From contig CM049407.1 of assembly GCA_026929865.2 (NCBI GenBank), positions 31,959,501 to 32,023,500 of the forward strand: a DNA stretch of 64,000 bases, written 5' to 3'. Positions 33,743 through 46,485 of this stretch are shown piece after piece. Both the position numbers and the translations under genes were made by a program. Positions within the stretch are counted from its first letter, which is position 1, and every line of letters starts with the position of its first letter. Under the pieces are notes generated by a model that saw nothing but the letters and a program-made list of their open reading frames with translations, was not told where the DNA came from and made no database searches. The stretch comes from Hyperoplus lanceolatus. Lineage: Eukaryota; Chordata; Actinopteri; Uranoscopiformes; Ammodytidae.

Positions 33743-34495
33743 CAGTGGCGTCGCTAGGCTGTTTTATTCGGGGCTAAAGCCCCGGATCTAATTTGATTAG
33801 CCCCAAATCTAATTTAAAAAAAAATAATCGAATTTCCGACGGTCCTTAACGCCCCTCATTTACCGCACCAGAACAGACTAGAGCAACAAGTGCGTCACTA
33901 CACTTCAGCCGCCAGCCAGTCTCTCAGTGTTTACAACAGGTGAGTAATGAGCACAAGCCCTAGATTTCACAATGTCTTTATTATATGTCAGTAATTCAAA
34001 TGTCTGTAAACTTTTTGAAAACCTTACTTATGGTAAATGTACTTGTACTTTGTCTGCGGCTAAAATGCTCTAGCCAGCTAACGTTAGTGACTGTATTAGT
34101 GTGATGCTACCAGAGGCATTAAGCCTGCTACTATATCTATTTTTTTTGTCTGTAGTCTACATGACCGCTTTGTACATGAAAGTTTATGACAATAATATGA
34201 AGATATGAAATTAAAAGAATAACAGTTAATATTTATGTTAATACATGATTCTCATGTCAACAGGGAATGAGACCGGCTGCAGAAGTGTACTGACTCATTT
34301 ATGTTTGTTAACAGAGAATTATAACGTTATCTGCTGTAGAGTCCCAACACCCTGGGACCTGCAACAATTGTTTATTTGGGTTAAAAAAGCATAAAAAAAA
34401 CTGCCGCGGGTGCATTTTCGCGTGCTACGCGCGCACATCAACGTGGCTGTCCGGGGCTGAGCCCCAGATCTTTCAAAAACCTAGAAACGCCCCTG
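33743..34495. mobile_element. hAT-type element with CAGTGGCGTCGCTAGG terminus
   Basis: Left end CAGTGGCGTCGCTAGGCTG, right end CCTAGAAACGCCCCTG. Subterminal GGGGCTAAAGCCCC and CCGGGGCTGAGCCCC are alike. The flanks do not give a clean 8-bp TSD. No transposase. Confidence 0.7.
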
Positions 34496-34829
34496 ATGGT
34501 AACACTTGAATACGATCTGCAAACATGCAACTTGTTTGTTGAAATGTTAATAAATGGGAGCTTCCTCAAGCAGCCATGTCTTTCCCGACAATCCCCTCTG
34601 TGCACAAACTCTTACATATGGTAGCCTAATTAAACATTATAACACCTGCAGCTTGTAGTCCAGTGCGGCTTATAGTGCGGAAAATACGGTATTTCTCTAA
34701 TAGTACTCCAGTTGAACAGCACTCTGGTTAGTAGACCACATCAACCAACTTGAGTTCAAAGTTTTAATCGCAAACATATGAACAACTATTTATAAAAGTA
34801 AAATGTGTAGTGTGTTGGCTCAGGTCATT

Positions 34830-35487
34830 CTGGTCACAGCTGCTCGATCTTGTTTCTTGATAGCCATACTGCTCATCACGTGCATGGTCAGGTGCTGGGT
34901 CTCTCTCTTAGCATGATTCACGCAAGGAAACTCCATGAATCGGCGATATTGTCTATAAAACATTGAACAAAACATTAGTAAGGCAAGCTCATTTAAGCCT
35001 GCAGTAGCTCGCATACATGAAAAAGAACTGCAAGGTTATGTCACGTTGGCTTTGCTGCCCATGTTACCAACCATAGGAAAACGTAGTGTAAATAAGACAT
35101 TTTAGAACATGATTCAAAACTTTAATAATAAGATAGAGCCGTGTTTACGCCCGGGTCACATCCCACGTATGTGTGCAGTATATCTAGCTCGCAGTTTTTT
35201 TTACCCACACAGTGTCTCACAGCTCCATCGCTGCTTTTAGCAGCCTGTTGCTACATGAGTTTTTCTTTGATAATTCACATTAATAAAGCGCTGTGTGGCT
35301 GCTCTGATCTTCTAACACAAGCGCGGGGGGGAAGGCAGGCACAAACGCAAAATGAGTGGCGGTGAATGAGTAAAAATAAAAACTTACTGTGTTGTGGTCG
35401 ACGTCCGTCTCTCCCCGCGGGCTGTGGCTGGCGCCTCCAGTTCCCCTTCTCAATACTGAAATATGTCTCCAGGGTGCCTTTGTCCAT
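34830..35487 (-). other. Candidate small two-exon gene, unidentified
   Basis: Exon 1 (35487 down to about 35388) begins MDKGTLETYFSIEKGNWRRQ and ends at a strong donor (CA|GTAAGT). A 3' exon (about 34955-34825) reads RRFMEFPCVNHAKRETQHLT and ends at TGA after an AG acceptor. The phases do not match (1 against 2), so an intermediate exon is missing or the two are unrelated. Exon 1 lies in a GC-rich, promoter-like stretch. I do not recognise the protein. Confidence 0.3.
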
Positions 35488-36300
35488 AATTGCTACAAAG
35501 CTACGGTGAAGTTTCTAACAGCTAACGCCGGGAATCCACCAGGCACAGCGGCTGGAGCGCCAGCCAAGGACAAGGACCGACGCAGAGGGAGTTCTCCGCT
35601 TCCTCCTCTCCTCCTTGCCTATGCTGCCCATCGGACCGCAGACAGCCCGCCATTGCCAAGAAGAGCTGCTGATCCCCTGCTTTCCTTCCCTTGGCATGGT
35701 GCGGCACGCTGCCCTTATCAGCTGAGCTGGTTCCACACCACTGTCTTCCACAAGACGCGCTCCATCAGCGCACAAGGCCCGGCAAGCGGCCTTTTTCTCC
35801 TCCAGCTGCCTTCAACCAATCATCGCTGGACCAAGCGATTCACGTGAGGCTATTGTCTGGGCTAAGATAGTTATTTTATGTTGTTCATTAACTTGAAGTA
35901 AACGTAAGAGCTGACGAGCTCCCTATTTCCTGATTTAAAGTAATTATGATTCACTTATGTTTTACACAAGTGTTATTCGCTCACAATGTTTTTCTCCCGT
36001 TAACCGGGAATGCATTGATGTGTTTTTGTTGCTGTCACTCTTAAAGCCAGTGAATTGTTTCCTCTTTATCAATTCAACTCAGTGTACCCCAAATGCGCAT
36101 TTGCGGCCACTTTGTGATTGGAGGAAACAGTTCACTACGCGCTGGAGCTGCGGCTACTGTCTTTTGTTTTCTCTCCTTCTCATTTCTAACTACGCACATC
36201 ACACACACTGACACTCGTGATTTCCCCCTCAAGTATTCTTAATGAATACATGAGCGTTGAGTTTTCTGTAATTTTAAAGTTAAGATCGCGTGAAGACAAA
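35488..36300. other. GC-rich stretch, possible promoter of the candidate gene
   Basis: The region 35520-35830 is markedly richer in GC and CpG than its surroundings. It keeps a plus-strand 152-codon frame without motifs, probably spurious. Confidence 0.35.
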
Positions 36301-37376
36301 CCCAAAGTCTCCCCGCATCATCCTTTTTAATTCTTATGTGTTTGATTGAAGCAGTAGGTTACATACATGCTTTGCATGCTACTTCCCCTACTGATTAAAG
36401 GTAGAATATTCAACTTTTAGAAGTTGTCCACATTGCTATTAGCAATTGATCTACCCGTGGCTTAAAAGCCACTTCAAACTATCGCATGATCAACTCTCGC
36501 GTCCGTCCATCTAATTTCTAGAGTGACGTTCCTCTGTCACACACACACACACACACACAACACATGCGCACTCACCCGCACATAGATAGAAATACATGGC
36601 TTTATAATCTAAACTGTTCTTATTATTGCTTGTGCTATGTCTGCTTTCTTAAATTAGATTAGTTCATGGTTATTGACTTATGTGTATCGTTTTAATCAAC
36701 TTGCCTAAGTAAATAAACCCTTACATTTTGATTTTAAGAAGCAGTGCCTGTGATATTTGTGTCTTGTATTTCACTAATGGCTGGTAAATAAGGTTTATGC
36801 TCGAATATTCACTCCTTCATTATCTTAAATGTACATTGTAACCAACTTTGACATTTTCAAGATAAATCCCTTTAACATTATGAGACTGTTTTCTGATTTG
36901 ATACAAAGTTCCCTTTTACAAAGGGTGGTGCTCCGTAGGTATTAATAAGTAATTTGATTAGCTGGACTAATTTAATTGATCATTAATTAACATTTTTTCT
37001 TAATATTATAATTTCCATGAAATTAATAATATTCTTGACTTTGACCAAATCTACCCCTTATGAATTCCCAACAGTCTTATCTTTTCAAAAGACTTGTTTA
37101 TATTTATTATGTCTGTTGAATTTGGTTTCAAGTGCAAATGAGCACTGTTAATATTCCAAAAGGCACAAGCTCTTCCTTGACTGTTTTCAGTCTGTGTTTT
37201 TAGGGCACATAATGGCATTTGGGCTTAAAAGCCAAACATTAATTTTTTTGTTTGGACCAATTACTGTGAAAATTGACAATTTCCTAATCCTCAAGTAGCC
37301 TACTCTTGATAATCGTTCAAGGCACAGACTAGACACACCTCTGATCAGATATTAAAGAGAGATAATAAAAACAAAC
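36300..37376. other. No gene seen; (AC)n at 36540-36559
   Basis: AT-rich sequence with a short CA microsatellite; nothing else recognised. Confidence 0.6.
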
Positions 37377-37378
37377 TA

Positions 37379-38713
37379 CACTCAACAAAAATATAAACGC
37401 AACACTTTTGTTTTTGCTCCCATTTTTCATGAGATGGACTTAAAGATCTAAAATTCATTCCAGATACACAATATTACCATTTCTCTCAAACATTGTTCAC
37501 AAATCTGTCTAAATGTGTGATAGTGAGCACTTCTGCTTTGCTGAGATAATCCATCCCACCTCACAGGTGTGCAACATCAAGCACATCCCAAAACATGCTC
37601 AATGGGTGACATGTCCGGTGAGTATGCTGTCCATGCAAGAACTGGGACATTTTCAGCTTCCAAGAATTGTGTACAGATCCTTGCAACATGGGGCTGTGCA
37701 TTATCTTGCTGAAACGTGAGATGATGTTCATGGATGTATGGCACAACAATGGGCCTCAGGATCTCATCACGGTATCTCTGTGCATTCAAAATGCCATCAA
37801 TAAAATGCACCTGTGTTCTTCGTCCATAACAGATGCCTGCCCATACCATAACCCCACCACCACCATGGGCCACTCGATCCACAACATTGACATCAGCAAA
37901 GCGCTCACCCACACGACGCCACACACGCTGTCTGCCATCTGCCCTGAACAATGTAAACCGAGATTCATCCGTGAAGAGAACACCTCTCCAACGTGCCAGA
38001 CGCCATCGAATGTGAGCATTTGCCCACTCAAGTCTGTTACGGCGACGAGGTGGAGTCAGGTCAAGACCCCGATGAGGACGACGAGCATGCAGTTGGGCTT
38101 CCCTGAGACGGTTTCTGACAGTTTGTGCAGAAATAGTTTGGTTATGCAAACCAATTGTTTCAGCAGCTGTCTCAGTGGCTGGTCTCAGACGATCTTGGAG
38201 GTGAACCTGCTGGATGTGGAGGTCCTGGGCTGGTGTGGTTATACGTGGTCTGCGGTTGTGAGGCCGGTTGGATGTACTGCCATATTCTCTGAAACGCCTT
38301 TGGAGACGGCTTATGGTGGAGAAATGAACATTCAATGCACGAGCAACAGATCTGGTTGACATTCCTGCTGTCAGCATGCCAATTGCACACTCCTTCAATG
38401 CTTGTGGCATCTGTGGCATTTTGCTGTGAGACAAAACTGCACATTTCAGGGTGGCCTTTTATTGTGGACAGTCTAATGCACACCTGTGCACTAATCATGA
38501 TGTCGGATCAGCATCTTGTGGCACACCTGTGAGGTGGGATGGATTATCTCAGCAAAGCAGAAGTGCTCACTATCACACATTTAGACAGATTTGTGAACAA
38601 TGTTTGAGAGAAATGGTAATATTGTGTATCTGGAATGAATTTTAGATCTTTAAGTCCATCTCATGAAAAATGGGAGCAAAACCAAGTGTTGCGTTTATAT
38701 TTTCTGTTGAGTG
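37379..38713 (-). mobile_element. Tc1-like element, copy 1
   Basis: CACTCAACAAAAATATAAAC at the left and its inverse at the right, flanked by TA (37377-37378 and 38714-38715). The inverted repeats extend well beyond 200 bp (CATCCCACCTCACAGGTGTG recurs inverted). It carries one transposase gene. Confidence 0.95.
37577..38434 (-). pseudogene. Tc1-type transposase, C-terminus lost
   Basis: 285 codons. The N-terminal paired-like HTH is visible (SVARALNVHFSTISRLQRRF), followed by a second HTH with RPHRGLDLTPPRRRN. Catalytic DDE residues: LFTDESRFTLF (Asp), HLTFQQDNAQPHVARI (Asp) and YSPDMSPIEHV (Glu), 34 residues apart. An extra T after IEHV shifts the frame to LGCA-stop, and the following part is deleted straight into the terminal repeat, so about 60 C-terminal residues present in copy 2 are gone. 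This is cut-and-paste transposase with TA target preference; the copy is probably defective. Confidence 0.93.
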
Positions 38714-38715
38714 TA

Positions 38716-39636
38716 GTTCAGGTGTAGGGTCAGATGAAAATGTCCTGTCTGTTTCGGTTATCTGAGTAGACAGTTCTGAGAGACGCTTTGAGCGATTACG
38801 CTTCTCGAAAGCTGAGTAAGAAATGATTTGGCCTCTAAGATAGGCTTAGAGGGATTCCCAAATTATAGTAGCTGACATACCTGGAGTTGAATTAATTTCT
38901 AGAAAATCAGCAATCTGGGCATTCATGAACTTGGTAAATGTATTACTTGACAGCAACAAAGGATCTAACCGCCAAGTACGTTGAGGCGGTACACTTTTTT
39001 GGAAATGCATATCTAGTTGAACTGGGCAATGGTCAGAGATAACAATACTGTGGTATTTGCAGTTTGAGACTAATGGAAGGGAGCCGTTATCAACCAGGAA
39101 AAACATTAGTATTGTTTAGTTGTAGGACTTACATGCCTCCATGGATCTGTAAGTCTGTATGAATCAATAAATGACAGAAGAACCTTACCGGATTTCGATG
39201 TTGCACTATTGAGTCTGCGTCTGGACTGGTCTAGGCCTGAGTGCCGTACGCAATTGAAGTCACCGCCCAAAACCAGATAGTGTGTATGGAGATCCGGAAG
39301 CTTGGCTATAAAACGGGTAAAAAACTGTGGGTTGTCCCAATTCGGACCATATACATTAGCTAAAACAATTTGGGACCCAAAACGTTTGCCAGCAACAATA
39401 ACATATCTCCCATTGTCATCAGCAATTACAGAAGTCGGTACAAAAGGAATTCCCTTTCTAATTAGTATTGCAGCACCTCTGGATCTATCACCGTATTTGT
39501 AACAAAATATCTGTCCAACCCATCCTCTCTCAAGTTTGGTGTGCTCATTAGTACGGAGGTGGATCCCTTTAATATTCCAGCTGATGAGCCTAATAGAGCC
39601 TGGAGTGTTGGAACTAGGTGACGTCATATTTATCAA
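38716..39636 (-). pseudogene. L1/Tx1-type LINE ORF2, endonuclease part
   Basis: The APE-type endonuclease is recognisable: LISWNIKGIHLR, then AAILIRKGIPFVPTSVIADD, VYGPNWDN, the catalytic GGDFNCVRHSGLDQSRRR, and after a frame break at 39106, VISDHCPVQLDM (SDH motif). The tract that normally carries the catalytic Glu (QETH-like) is missing after NEHTKLERG. Linker LRGQIISYSAFEKRNRSKRL follows, then the Tc1 element; no reverse transcriptase was found. Confidence 0.85.
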
Positions 39637-40195
39637 AAATATGTGGAATTAAATGGCTTGACTCTAGATGATTTAAAGGCCTCATTGTAAATCTTTTCTA
39701 TGTGAAAACACATGCGTAAAAAATATTAATAGAAAAACAAAACAAAAAAGGGAGTCCAAAATCCCTATGCACATCCTCCCCAAACGGAAAATCGCACTAA
39801 TCTCTTCCAAGTAAAGGAAGAGAAAGCACATTTAAGGTACTGGATTTACAGGAAACCGCTAACTAACCAATACCTGCAGAACATGTCTTGTCAAATTATT
39901 AAGGCAAAAGAGGTAACAGTCAAAATATGATAGGCCTTATTGCAGTGTAAACAAGAACAGACAAAAAAAACTGCAAAAATGTACGCTTAAAATAGCACAC
40001 AATACCAGTAATAATAGTTAGCCTGGCTCCGCCCGCCCGCCTACTTCCGGCCAAATTTAATTTTCCCTTCAGTAGTCAGTCTGGGTGTACAGTGCATTTC
40101 CCAGTTTTACCGGAGAATCTACAATCGTCCAATCAGCAAACAGAGCGAGTGGCTGAGAACGATGATGTCGAAGTCGCGCTCCAGTTTCAGTTGAA
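39637..40195. other. Unassigned LINE-flanking sequence
   Basis: May hold the LINE inter-ORF region; no motif seen. Confidence 0.45.
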
Positions 40196-40431
40196 TGCTG
40201 CGTTCCTTTATACTCGGAAGAAGGAGATTTCCGACTTGTTAGTTCCGAGTTCCGACCTGTCTGTGTTCCAGTGCATCTGCTCGCGAAAGTATGGACGCCT
40301 AAAACCTTTTCATCCAAATAACTAAACGTTAGGCTCTAACAAGTTACTGTTGCCAGGTACCGGTAGATTCATAGACTACAATATATAGTGAAGTCGGAAA
40401 TTTCCGAGTTTCCTGTCCAACTGGAACGCAC
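40196..40431. mobile_element. Foldback MITE with GCGTTCC termini
   Basis: Left GCTGCGTTCCTTTATACTCG, right CCAACTGGAACGCACCG; the inner GGAGATTTCCGACTT pairs with AAGTCGGAAATTTCC. No ORF. Confidence 0.65.
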
Positions 40432-40824
40432 CGTCAAAAGCCGGCTCATGACACACGTGACGACCAAACGTGATGCGATTGGTTGGCTAATCCAGAGTGG
40501 CACTGGGCAGATGCAATAGTTTTAAACTTTGACAGACACCTACCTCCAAGTGAGTGAACGTTTGCCAATTACAGCACTTCCAGACCTTCCGTACAAATGA
40601 AATGAAGTACGATGGTCTGGTTGGAACAGGCTAAATAATAGTAGCATCTGGCTAAAATTGCCAAATCTGAGGTAGAACCTATGTGTCAAAACAGCCCACA
40701 AATATAGTCTGTGAAATGAAAGTAACATGCATCATAAAAAATAAAATAAAAATTTCAAAAGATCAAGTGGGTTAGGCTACTGTCGTTCCACCATTGGCAT
40801 CAGGGAGCAGTTGTATATTCGAAT

Positions 40825-41573
40825 TAGGGCTGTCAAGCGATTAAAAAAATTAATCTAATTAATTAAAGGCTCTGTGATTAATTAATCTAAATTAATCGCA
40901 CACTTATATGACACTTGTATGCCTGTTTATAAACAACTGTAGGCCTATATGCTACCGTTCGTCTCTCTCTCTCTGTGTCTCTCTCTCTCTCTCCGTCTCT
41001 CATAACTTCTGTCTCCTCCCCTCAGCCAGGCTTCTACATTAAATATATTTAGGAACTACTAGCGCCGAAAGAAAAAAAAACACAAAAAAACAAGCAGGCT
41101 AAATGATGCACACACATAAAGGAGGAAAAAAGACAGGCATATGCTAGGAAGAGTGAGAGGGGGCGGGTGTCCGTTGAGACGATCGCAACTATCAAACAAA
41201 AGTGAGACACGAGGAAGATTGAAAGATAGGCCTACTGTTTTGAACCTACATTGTTAATTAGGCACCCATTAAATCAATAATGCACAGACACTGCGAGAAT
41301 AACATAAGACGTATTCCTACCTTCATGTTTATTTGCCCGTAGCATCCCATAACATAGAGCCCTCGGCCCCTTTCCCCTGCTTCTTTCTTTACTCTTTAAT
41401 CCCGTGCGGGGGGTGTCCGCGAGATATAGGTGCAGCTCCGCTATCATCTCACCTCTTTTGCACCGGGTCAAAGGGCAATATAGAAGTGCGATTAATCTGC
41501 GTTAATTTTTTTAATCGCGTTAATTTTTCTGTGATTAATTAATTGAAATTAACGTGTTAATTTGACAGCCATA
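40825..41573. mobile_element. hAT-type MITE (TAGGGCTGTCAA termini)
   Basis: TAGGGCTGTCAAGCGATTAA and TTGACAGCCATA inverted ends; flanks ATTCGAAT and ATTTGAAT (7 of 8 TSD match). Subterminal GATTAATTAATC tracts at both ends. Confidence 0.88.
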
Positions 41574-41664
41574 ATTTGAATATCACAAGGTTGGAAAATA
41601 ACTGCTTAAGTGTCATAAGTTCTGTGTAAATTAGACCTCTCCAGGAAAGTAGGTCAGATGAAGT

Positions 41665-42118
41665 CTATTTATCCACTCGAGTGGCATGAGGAATGATGCA
41701 CTGTGCGACATAGGACTGGGTCAGGAAGTTCTTCTCAGTGTCGCCGTAGGTGATGCGAAGACGGGCGGGGTGGGCGATGCCAAAACGGACTCCCTGTAGG
41801 CCTCTGAGCTGTTGCCGGATGTCATTGAAGACTGCGCGAGCTTTGGCTACATGAGCGGTGTAGTCAGGACAGACGAATAGTAATGTCCTTCACCTTGATC
41901 CTCTGCTTCTCCCTGGCCTGACGCAATGTAGAGGCGCTATCACTGTAGTAATGGAGGCGGGCTACAATGGTCCTCGGACGCTGACCTGGCTTGGGCACCG
42001 GCTGTAGCGATCGGTGGGATCTGTCTATCACTGGGGCATCGGTTAGGTTGAATGCTTTCTGCAGCAAGTCAGCAACTGAAGTTGAAGAGCAGTTGTTTGG
42101 GCCCTCGGGCACCCCCAC
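41665..42118 (-). pseudogene. L1/Tx1-type LINE ORF1, C-terminal half
   Basis: The first frame reads IDRSHRSLQPVPKPGQRPRT and ARLHYYSDSASTLRQAREKQ, the RNA-binding core of L1-type ORF1 proteins. A frameshift near 41880 moves it to CPDYTAHVAKARAVFNDIRQ, then GVRFGIAHPARLRITY and a TAG at 41665. It presumably pairs with the ORF2 remnant at 38716. The 5' end stops at another repeat at 42120. Confidence 0.85.
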
Positions 42119-43500
42119 TATTAGGGCCCTATGATTTTCGCGATAACGAAAACGCGGACGGAATCACGGAATTGGGCATTAAAAACGGAATCTGCTTGTC
42201 AACACGGAATGTCACGGAATTCGCCATTATTTTGGTGAAATTCAATTTCCAAGGCAAAGGGAAACAACACGGTTGAAATTAAAGCAGAACTAGGGAGGAA
42301 ATTTGGTTTGGCGACATCTAAAGACCAAACCATGAAAAAGCCGTGAAAAGTAGAGCCTGGCTGCAGGATCGCTAATGTAACACACAGCGCCAAACCCCTT
42401 TCACAAATCTGTCTATTCAATGTTTACTTATGAATGTATCCATGTACGTAACTCTGACATGTACATAACTTAATTTATTGTTAATAATATGGTCTGTCTA
42501 TAAATTCGGCATATGATTAAAGCATCTAAAAGCACGTAATCATGTTAAACGTTTACTGTTTTTAAGTTATTAATGCCACTCGCTCCCTAATGCCACTCGC
42601 TCCCGCAGATACAAAAAAAAGAAAGAGCGCATGATGGATGGAATCCGGAATGTGTTTGTTTCTGGTTTGTTTACTCCATGTTTCTTCTTCATGCAGCTTG
42701 TGGGGAGTTGTTGACAATGACATTTAATTATCGCCCCCTCCCGGTACTTCTCACCAACCAACATTAGGCTACTGCTCTAAATCGTCTCTCACAAAAAAAA
42801 TTAAATAATAATAAAAATAACGTTTGCGGATTAATAACTATAGAGAGCGGTCGTTCAGTTAATAGGAGCCCTGCTCGTGGTAGAATAGCGAAAAATAAAT
42901 GGTAAAGATGGATTATTAAGCTTACAAAGGAACGTTTAAAAAAAATCTTGAGTAATTTTGAGTTTGTGAATTAATAAAAACTAGGAAAAAAACAATGCAG
43001 CTGCTGTTCTCTGCTTCCAGGAGTACAGAAAAGAATAGCGTGCATTTTAGCACGTCACAAAATACTAAAATACATTACCGGTAGATTGAAAGCCATGAAA
43101 AATATCCCTGCTGAAATGCGCTGGTGACGATGAGAGGAGAAGTATTGTCCGCCATGATTCAAATGGCATGCGATCGCGAGCTGCTGGTCTCTGCGTCCAT
43201 AGCAACCATCACAGCAACCATGTTATTATATTTCTGTCGAGACGCGAAATATTCTTCGTCATAACTATCAAACTAAACATCCTACACTTTCACTGAGCAA
43301 AGATTATGAAAGTGGAATGCACATTTCTCGCTAAAAATGTTTACACAAACACTTTTAATGGCATAACTATAATTAAATATCATGTTTTCCACCCAGAATA
43401 AAAAGTATGTCCACCATTTTCACAGAAAATCTTCCTAAAAACTATCCAATAGGAAAGATGCTCACAACGTCAAACATCACCGGGTATGGCAGTACATTGT
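42119..43500. other. Repeat-like, family not determined
   Basis: Starts at TTAGGGCCCTATGATTTTCG, a frequent fish repeat terminus, with the tract ACGGAATCACGGAATT. Similar AGGGCCCTGG near 43570 might be the other end, unproven. No ORF. Confidence 0.35.
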
Positions 43501-44023
43501 AGTGAATTGAACCCACTCTCCGTCAGCTGACGACGGCAAGGGTGAATTTCACGTCAGTGAAGGACGACAAAGGGCCCTGGCACTCAGTCGCACTTTAACG
43601 TTCTAGGAGTGAGACTGTGTTGGTGTTTACACACAGCCGCCGCTTCAGGGAAGGACCCGGCCCGGCCACTCGCTTTGAGTGTCAGCCTTTGCCGAAAATA
43701 TAGAATATCTACTATATATATAGAATATATATTTATTATTAACTGATTGGTTTCATTTAATTATTGCTCTTTACTGTTATTTCCGAAATGTTAGCATTTA
43801 GCAACCTAATGAGGACACTACATGTTACTATAATGCAATAACTAAGCTGAACACTCGGTCAGAACTGAAAAGACATGCTGTATTCCTCACCTTTGTATGA
43901 TTTTTAACATGCACCCTTAATCTATTATATATAAACTGTACCGGTTATCCCATTGAGATGTAGGGTTGTGTTCTCAAGAATTTAGAACTTCACCTCTCTT
44001 CTATCCCTGTCATTATTTCTCAG

Positions 44024-44314
44024 AGAGGGGTACAGTCCACATCCTGGGTCAGAATGTGACAGTGGAGCAGGACCAGCAGGTTGAGTTCCAGTGTGTAGCG
44101 GCTACTTGGTGCCCCAGAGCTAACGTCAGCTGGGTGGAGAATGGTGGAGAGGTGGACAGCAGCCTGTACAACACAAGTAGCGTGTCTGAAGGAGGGTGCT
44201 CTAACTCCACCAGTGTGTTGAGGTTCCAGGCAGTGAGAAGCTCCACAGTGGAGTGTCGGGCCACTTTACCCACATTTACAACACCAGAATCCAGCTCCGT
44301 CTTCTTGGGGGTTG
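44024..44314 (+). CDS. igsf5: IGSF5 exon: second (C2-type) Ig domain
   Basis: A phase 1-1 exon of 97 codons, the standard Ig-domain exon. It reads RGTVHILGQNVTVEQDQQVE, with Cys in FQCVAATWCPRANVSWVENG, the core Trp, N-glycosylation sites (NVS, NTS, NST) and the closing Cys in STVECRATLP. The pattern CxAxxWxPxxxxSW and xxSSxY is that of the second Ig domain of IGSF5 (JAM4), an epithelial tight-junction adhesion protein. The donor is G|GTAAGA. The upstream V-type Ig exon and signal peptide were not found in this window, though they should lie to the left. Confidence 0.88.
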
Positions 44315-44630
44315 GTAAGAAAACATTGTTTCTACCTATTTGAGTGGCAAAGCCTTTCTGCCTTTGTGCTCTCCAAATTTGGAAAAATCCAACGCAGTTG
44401 GTACTTAGTTAATTGTACATTGAAGACACACACAGTAGGGTATTGAATTTTAGTTCTGTAGTATGCTACAAGCGGGAAGAACAATAAAACCAGTCTACTG
44501 CTGCACTATATCTGAGGCTTTACTGTACTGTTCTGAATGATAACATGAACAAGCTCACAATAACAATATTTGCATGCAGATGCTGCTGTTTAGCAGGTAA
44601 AATGTTTACCATGTTAGGGTTAGCTTAGAC
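44315..44630 (+). other. igsf5 intron start, nothing recognised
   Basis: No feature seen before the hAT insertion at 44631. Confidence 0.6.
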
Positions 44631-45753
44631 CAGGGGTGGCCACTAGGTCGATCGCGAGGGTAGTGTGGGTCGATCGCGTGGCATTCTTTAAAAAAAAAAA
44701 AAAAAATTATTTCATTTTTTTTTTTTTTAACTATGAAAGAGTGAACGAGCCATGCGAGCATGCGCCGAAGTTCGGTGGAGGGAGAGAGGACACCACTTTC
44801 TAATTTGACATACAGTACATATCAGTTTGTTAGCCAGTGAGCTAACCAAAGCTAATCCAAGTCAAGGAAGTGGAGAGGCTTCTGCACTGTGACAAATTCT
44901 ACTATGTAAAATACAGCCAGAGAGAGGAAGACTGTTCAGACAAACAGACCACCACATATTCTAGTGCAGGGGTGTCCAAACTACGGCCCGCTTTTTATTG
45001 GCCCGTGGCACATTTTAAAAATATAATGTAATATGGCCCTTTTCATTTTTAAATAATTGAAATGCACTCATTATATTACAGAGAAATATGTCCCATAAAA
45101 GAAAAAGAGCAACAAGCCCATCCCAGAGGACCCTGCATAGTATTTTATTTTAAATTAATATTATTATGGAAAATCCATGTGTCTTTCTCCAATAGCTTCT
45201 AATTCATCTGACACAGTGTCTCCATTTTTTTTTCATGCAAAATTCTTAATTTCTCTATCAAAGTGCACCAGATTCATGCATTTCACTTTAAAAACTTAAA
45301 AAAATCTCCCAGGGGGGCATACCCCCGGACCCCCCTTGGAGGGGCGGGATCTCGGCTGGCTACTATTTTCACCCAGCTGGACATTGGACCCAATAGCAGA
45401 AAACACTGGGTGTATCAATGGTATTTAACAAGAGGGGGAATGTATCTGTTTTATCTGCAAGGAAAGTGTTGCCGTGAAGAAGGACTTTCACTTTTATTTA
45501 AGAAGTATTTTATCTATTGGAGACTTTGGTTGTATGCAGCAGTTTTTCCTTTTCTATACTGGAAAATACCTTTAGGCTGCAATTCTGCATGTTCCTCTTA
45601 ACTGAGAACCGTACCGTACAGAACAGAACCGTGACTTAAAAACCGAGGTACGTACCGAACCGTGACTTTTGACCCCTAATAGTAGGTGGTAGCTCACTTT
45701 GACTTGGTCATTTTAAAAGTAGCTCACAAGCTGAAAAACAGTGGCCACCCCTG
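44631..45753. mobile_element. hAT element (CAGGGGTGGCCAC termini), 8-bp TSD
   Basis: CAGGGGTGGCCACTAGGTCG at the left, CAGTGGCCACCCCTG at the right, with GCTTAGAC on both sides (44623-44630 and 45754-45761). A further hAT-like start (CAGGGGTGTCCAAACTACGG near 44966) is nested inside. No intact transposase. Confidence 0.93.
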
Positions 45754-45819
45754 GCTTAGACTGATGGGGAAGTCATTTGTTGTGCCTGTTTTGATACACA
45801 AACCAAGTATTGTAATAAT

Positions 45820-46480
45820 GACATTTCGTTTTATTTAAATTTTTCACAAAACAGGACAAACACAGATGCAGGACATCCCATATTGACCAAAGGAAATAGT
45901 AAGAAAAATAAATTAAATTTACATAAACAAAAATAAATAAAGCCAATAAATAACTTACAAAAAAAATAATAATAATTTAAATAAAAATTCCAAAAAGTAT
46001 AGACAGACACAGTTATATTATTGGCAATCAGTAAAAGTATCAGTAATATGTATCTCTGGTCCACATTGTCTGTGTCTTTAGATACAGCTGCAGAGGATCA
46101 AATGGTACATTCTGTTATAAAAACGATGCTAGACCCAAGAGCAGACAGAGACAGGAGTAGGATTAATGAAAATGGTTTATTCTGGTATACCAGTAACGAG
46201 GCGGGGGGAATGGCAGGTAGTGGAATGAATAAGCCGGGGTGAGAGTGAGTGAGACAGGCAGGCAGGCAGGCTGCAGGGAGTGATCTGGGTAACTGTAGGC
46301 AAAAAAACACAGAGTAAGCACAAGGTAGCAAAACAACAAGAGAGTGGGCAACGAGAGAAAACATGTACAGAAGCCAGGCACGTATAAATACCGTAGGTCG
46401 TGCGAAGTACGATCTGGCACTGACTACAAGGAATCCAGGAGTATATGAAGGGGAGTTTATTAGAGACGAGGGCCAGAGCC
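45820..46480. other. Unassigned repeat-like intron sequence
   Basis: An A-rich stretch to 46020, then GGAGTAGGATTAATGAAAAT and GGCAGGCAGGCAGGCTG, reminiscent of a dispersed element's terminal region; family not fixed. Confidence 0.4.
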
Positions 46481-46485
46481 CTGTT

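Noticed and set aside
35389..35847. 152-codon plus-strand frame
   Set aside because: GC-rich open frame with no domain, overlapping the better candidate exon on the other strand.
37667..38359. 230-codon plus-strand frame
   Set aside because: Antisense to the Tc1 transposase.
46098..46420. Minus-strand Leu/Pro-rich frames
   Set aside because: Low-complexity translations of GGCAGGCAGG-type repeats.
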